DNA of 43,937 nucleotides from assembly GCA_016203135.1 (NCBI GenBank), contig JACQNI010000006.1, positions 1 to 43,937 of the forward strand, in the 5' to 3' direction. Positions 41,833 through 43,937 of this stretch are shown in pieces. Position numbers and translations under genes: made by a program. Within the stretch, counting starts at the first letter, position 1. Each line of letters opens with the position of its first letter. The DNA is from Candidatus Woesearchaeota archaeon (lineage in GTDB: Archaea; Nanobdellota; Nanobdellia; SCGC-AAA011-G17; JACPNG01). The notes beneath the pieces are model-generated. The model was not told the DNA's origin. It saw nothing but the letters and a program-made list of their open reading frames with translations, and did not search any database.

Positions 41833-43937
41833 TTAACTAAACCATTTAACCAAATCCCTTTGAACTTCCTTCTCTTTGCCAAAAACGCTTTCTATTCTTT
41901 TTTTAGTCAATTCTAATGTTTGTTTCAAATATAATGGTAAATCATATTTTTCAGCTAGTTCAATGCTTGGTTCTAGGTATTTTACTATGCTTCCCTCAGA
42001 AACAGTAAAAATAATTCTGCCCTTGCACTTTACGCAGTTTCCCGTTAACGGCGGTCTTCTATATTTCATATTGCAATCAACACATCTAAAGCCCTGCATT
42101 CCAAATTTTCTTAGGTTTCCTTTTATATCTCTGATGAAATGTCTTTCTATTATCAGCCTTGCAACATCACTTTCATCTACTGCCCTTATCTTCTCAGCCA
42201 AGCCCATCTGCCCCCTTACCTTATCAATCATGGTTGGAATTGATTTATAAGCGCTGCATCTAACCCCCATATTTATGTCAGAAGTATTATGTGTAAACAT
42301 CAGTCCTTGATATTGCTCTGGTTTATTCAATGTTTCTTTATACACTTTTACTTTTACATCAAAAGGAGATCCGTAATTTAAGGCAGTTTCATAAAGTTCC
42401 AAAGGATATTTGCTTGCAATGTCCAGGTCATATATCATATCGTCTACCTCGCTAGGAATAAGTCTTGATGTCAAAACCAATGGTGCGTCTTGTGTAGTTC
42501 CCCTGTGGCTTGGCAAGTATTTTCTAGAAAAATTTAACAATCCATCCATTAATAATAAAACACAGGCTTCATCCCCGTCACATCTTGTATTTATTATTTG
42601 TTCGCCCCATAAGATATTTTTATCCTCTTGGCTTTTCCAATCTATTTCCACGCAATAAGAATTTCTCTTTTTTTTAATGATTTCAACTTTCTTAACATAA
42701 TCTGTAAAATAGTCGCTATTTGCCTGTAGAGGGATAAGCCTGTTATTAAATTTAATGTTTCTCTTGTCCATTTCTTTTAACGAATCAAGCTTTATGGATT
42801 TTATCCTGCTATTTAACCTAAGTATTCTTTTAAGGTTAGTGGCATCTATCCCATTAATGATTAAATGATTTAGAATATGTTTTTTAGGTTCTCTTCCCAA
42901 TAATTTATATATGTTCAATACTTTCCTTCCAGGCAATCTTGGTTTGGTGGTAAGGTATCTACAAAAAATCTCAAAGCGGTTTAACAATAAAGAAATGTCA
43001 TCAAGTAAAGACCTATTCACAGAATAAAAAGCAACAAAGTTTCTTTTTTTTGTAGAAATAATTGAACCATCTCCATCAAGGTAAGCCGAAATAAATTCTA
43101 TTATCAAATCTTTATCCAAGCCATATACAAAACTAGGAACTCTCTTTTCATAGGCATTTTTGCCAATTTTAAAGCAATCATTAAATAAGTGGTATAAGAG
43201 CTTGCTACATATTGTAATTTTAGAATTATCTTCTCCCAAATTTGTCTTAAGACTAAAAACTTTTTTGATGGTTGAAATTAAGTCATTTTGAAGGTCTTTT
43301 TCACACACCCTAAAACAAATTTGGCTTACTTGTTTGTTGCTTCTAGAATAACCTTCAGCAAGATAATAGCCAAGAATTCTCATTAAGCCTTTGTTTAAGT
43401 TCAAATTAACTGGAAATTCATGTTTGCTAAACATAAACCTCAGCTTGGTTCCATTTTCTAAATCCTCGATCTTAACCAAACCAAGATTAATTAATTTTTC
43501 TAGATGATAAATTGTTACATATTCGCTTAGTCTTTTGATATTAATTTGGGATCCAAAATTTTTTTTGATGCCTTCAAGATTATCTCTAAAAAGAGTGTAA
43601 AAAAAATGTTCTTGCCCTTTTATTAAGATCTTCTTTTTTGTTCTATCATCCAAATTCTCAATAAAAAGTTCTGCCAAATTCAAATTGTTTTTAAAATCGA
43701 AATCTAGGTTTAGCTTAGATAATGTGGCAACCCTATCACCAACTTTTGCCTCTTTTGCATTCTTAAATTTAAAGTTACCCCTCTCGTCTAAATACATAAA
43801 TTTATGTGTTTTTGTCATTAGGTATTCTCTATTCGAAGTAGTTATTATTTTTACCCATTCTTTATTAACTGGCCCTTTAATGAAGTACCTTATTTTCTTA
43901 AATATCAATTTCTTGCTATTGGGGGCTATCCCAAGGC
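41833..43937 (-). CDS. polC: DNA polymerase D large subunit DP2 (C-terminal part) with intein, 5' end outside window
   Basis: The frame is open to the right edge with no start codon, so this is a partial gene. Intein sequence occupies the part nearest the edge (to base 42589). The C-extein of 251 residues begins TRCDGDEACVLLLMDGLLNF, the catalytic D-G-D region of family D polymerase. It continues SHRGTTQDAPLVLTSR, IPSEVDDMIYD and a zinc site (CVDC, then CVKC), ending near VKWFS. DP2 is the polymerase subunit of the main archaeal replicase. As the intein cuts just before the catalytic motif, splicing is needed for activity. Confidence 0.93.
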   Translation of the reverse strand, partial: LGIAPNSKKLIFKKIRYFIKGPVNKEWVKIITTSNREYLMTKTHKFMYLDERGNFKFKNAKEAKVGDRVATLSKLNLDFDFKNNLNLAELFIENLDDRTKKKILIKGQEHFFYTLFRDNLEGIKKNFGSQINIKRLSEYVTIYHLEKLINLGLVKIEDLENGTKLRFMFSKHEFPVNLNLNKGLMRILGYYLAEGYSRSNKQVSQICFRVCEKDLQNDLISTIKKVFSLKTNLGEDNSKITICSKLLYHLFNDCFKIGKNAYEKRVPSFVYGLDKDLIIEFISAYLDGDGSIISTKKRNFVAFYSVNRSLLDDISLLLNRFEIFCRYLTTKPRLPGRKVLNIYKLLGREPKKHILNHLIINGIDATNLKRILRLNSRIKSIKLDSLKEMDKRNIKFNNRLIPLQANSDYFTDYVKKVEIIKKKRNSYCVEIDWKSQEDKNILWGEQIINTRCDGDEACVLLLMDGLLNFSRKYLPSHRGTTQDAPLVLTSRLIPSEVDDMIYDLDIASKYPLELYETALNYGSPFDVKVKVYKETLNKPEQYQGLMFTHNTSDINMGVRCSAYKSIPTMIDKVRGQMGLAEKIRAVDESDVARLIIERHFIRDIKGNLRKFGMQGFRCVDCNMKYRRPPLTGNCVKCKGRIIFTVSEGSIVKYLEPSIELAEKYDLPLYLKQTLELTKKRIESVFGKEKEVQRDLVKWFS
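42589..43937 (-). other. Intein in DP2 (partial, LAGLIDADG endonuclease)
   Basis: About 450 residues are visible. The block B region is TTSNREYLMTKTHKF, the endonuclease motifs are ILGYYLAEGYSRS and FISAYLDGDGSI, and the C-terminal end reads YCVEIDWKSQ, then ILWGEQIIN. The next extein residue is Thr (TRCDGDE). Penultimate Ile instead of His and Thr at +1 are less common but allowed. A DP2 intein at the same catalytic area is known in Pyrococcus. The start lies beyond the window. Confidence 0.88.

Noticed and set aside
1-43937. CRISPR array, rRNA or tRNA genes
   Set aside because: No regularly spaced direct repeats and no cloverleaf or rRNA-like conserved segments seen on either strand.

Overview
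This is an AT-rich archaeal chromosome segment. Archaeal markers include Cdc6/Orc1, the DP2 large subunit of DNA polymerase D, RtcB plus archease, a Hef-type helicase with a separate ERCC4-type nuclease, a PAN/Rpt-type AAA ATPase, an archaeal-type TyrRS, and TATA boxes about 26 bp upstream of start codons. The compact layout, the many KRGQ/KKG-type pilin-like proteins, tandem Lrp modules, split genes and Cys-rich surface proteins suggest a DPANN lineage (Woesearchaeota/Pacearchaeota-like). That placement is an inference from gene style, not a phylogeny.

Layout. 1-4.0 kb holds a metallophosphoesterase, an MscS channel and three accessory genes: a JAMM-like protein, an unknown, and an HD hydrolase with a repeated tail peptide. 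4.1-4.5 kb looks empty but carries two overlapping micro-ORFs with strong Shine-Dalgarno sites and a structured leader. 4.5-8.2 kb (minus strand) has Cdc6, an unknown gene, an anti-sigma-K-like membrane protein and a three-gene operon (Zn ribbon, DUF2073, Era-like GTPase). That operon resembles the origin-associated genes of haloarchaea, so a replication origin is likely nearby. 8.3-10.2 kb has two unknown genes and a superoxide dismutase. 10.2-14.3 kb is an RNA-repair set: RtcB interrupted by a 500-residue LAGLIDADG intein at its catalytic cysteine, an HTH protein, and archease. 14.3-22.8 kb (minus strand) is a type IV pilus-like locus: six pilin-like proteins, one secretion ATPase, two separate T2SF membrane platforms and a small coiled-coil protein, next to adenylate kinase and a conserved unknown.

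22.8-24.1 kb is a TnpB unit with a frameshifted tnpB, a hairpin-rich 3' end and flanking inverted repeats. 24.1-30.4 kb carries a TraB-like protein, a degenerate M50 membrane protein, the Hef helicase, an MgtC-like protein, an unknown, a double Lrp-like regulator and the ERCC4 nuclease. 30.4-34.7 kb has two unknowns, ThpR, the PAN-like ATPase, TyrRS and a membrane-anchored OB-fold protein. 34.7-41.8 kb has a frameshifted TctA/DUF112-like membrane protein, a 1784-residue Cys-rich MopE/TSP3-type surface protein with a cytosolic repeat tail, and a pilin-like partner. The right edge holds the C-terminal part of DP2 with most of a second intein.

Most genes appear leaderless. Two divergent pairs share a single near-symmetric TATA box midway between their start codons. 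I see no rRNA, tRNA or CRISPR array. All functions are from reading motifs by eye; no database search was run.
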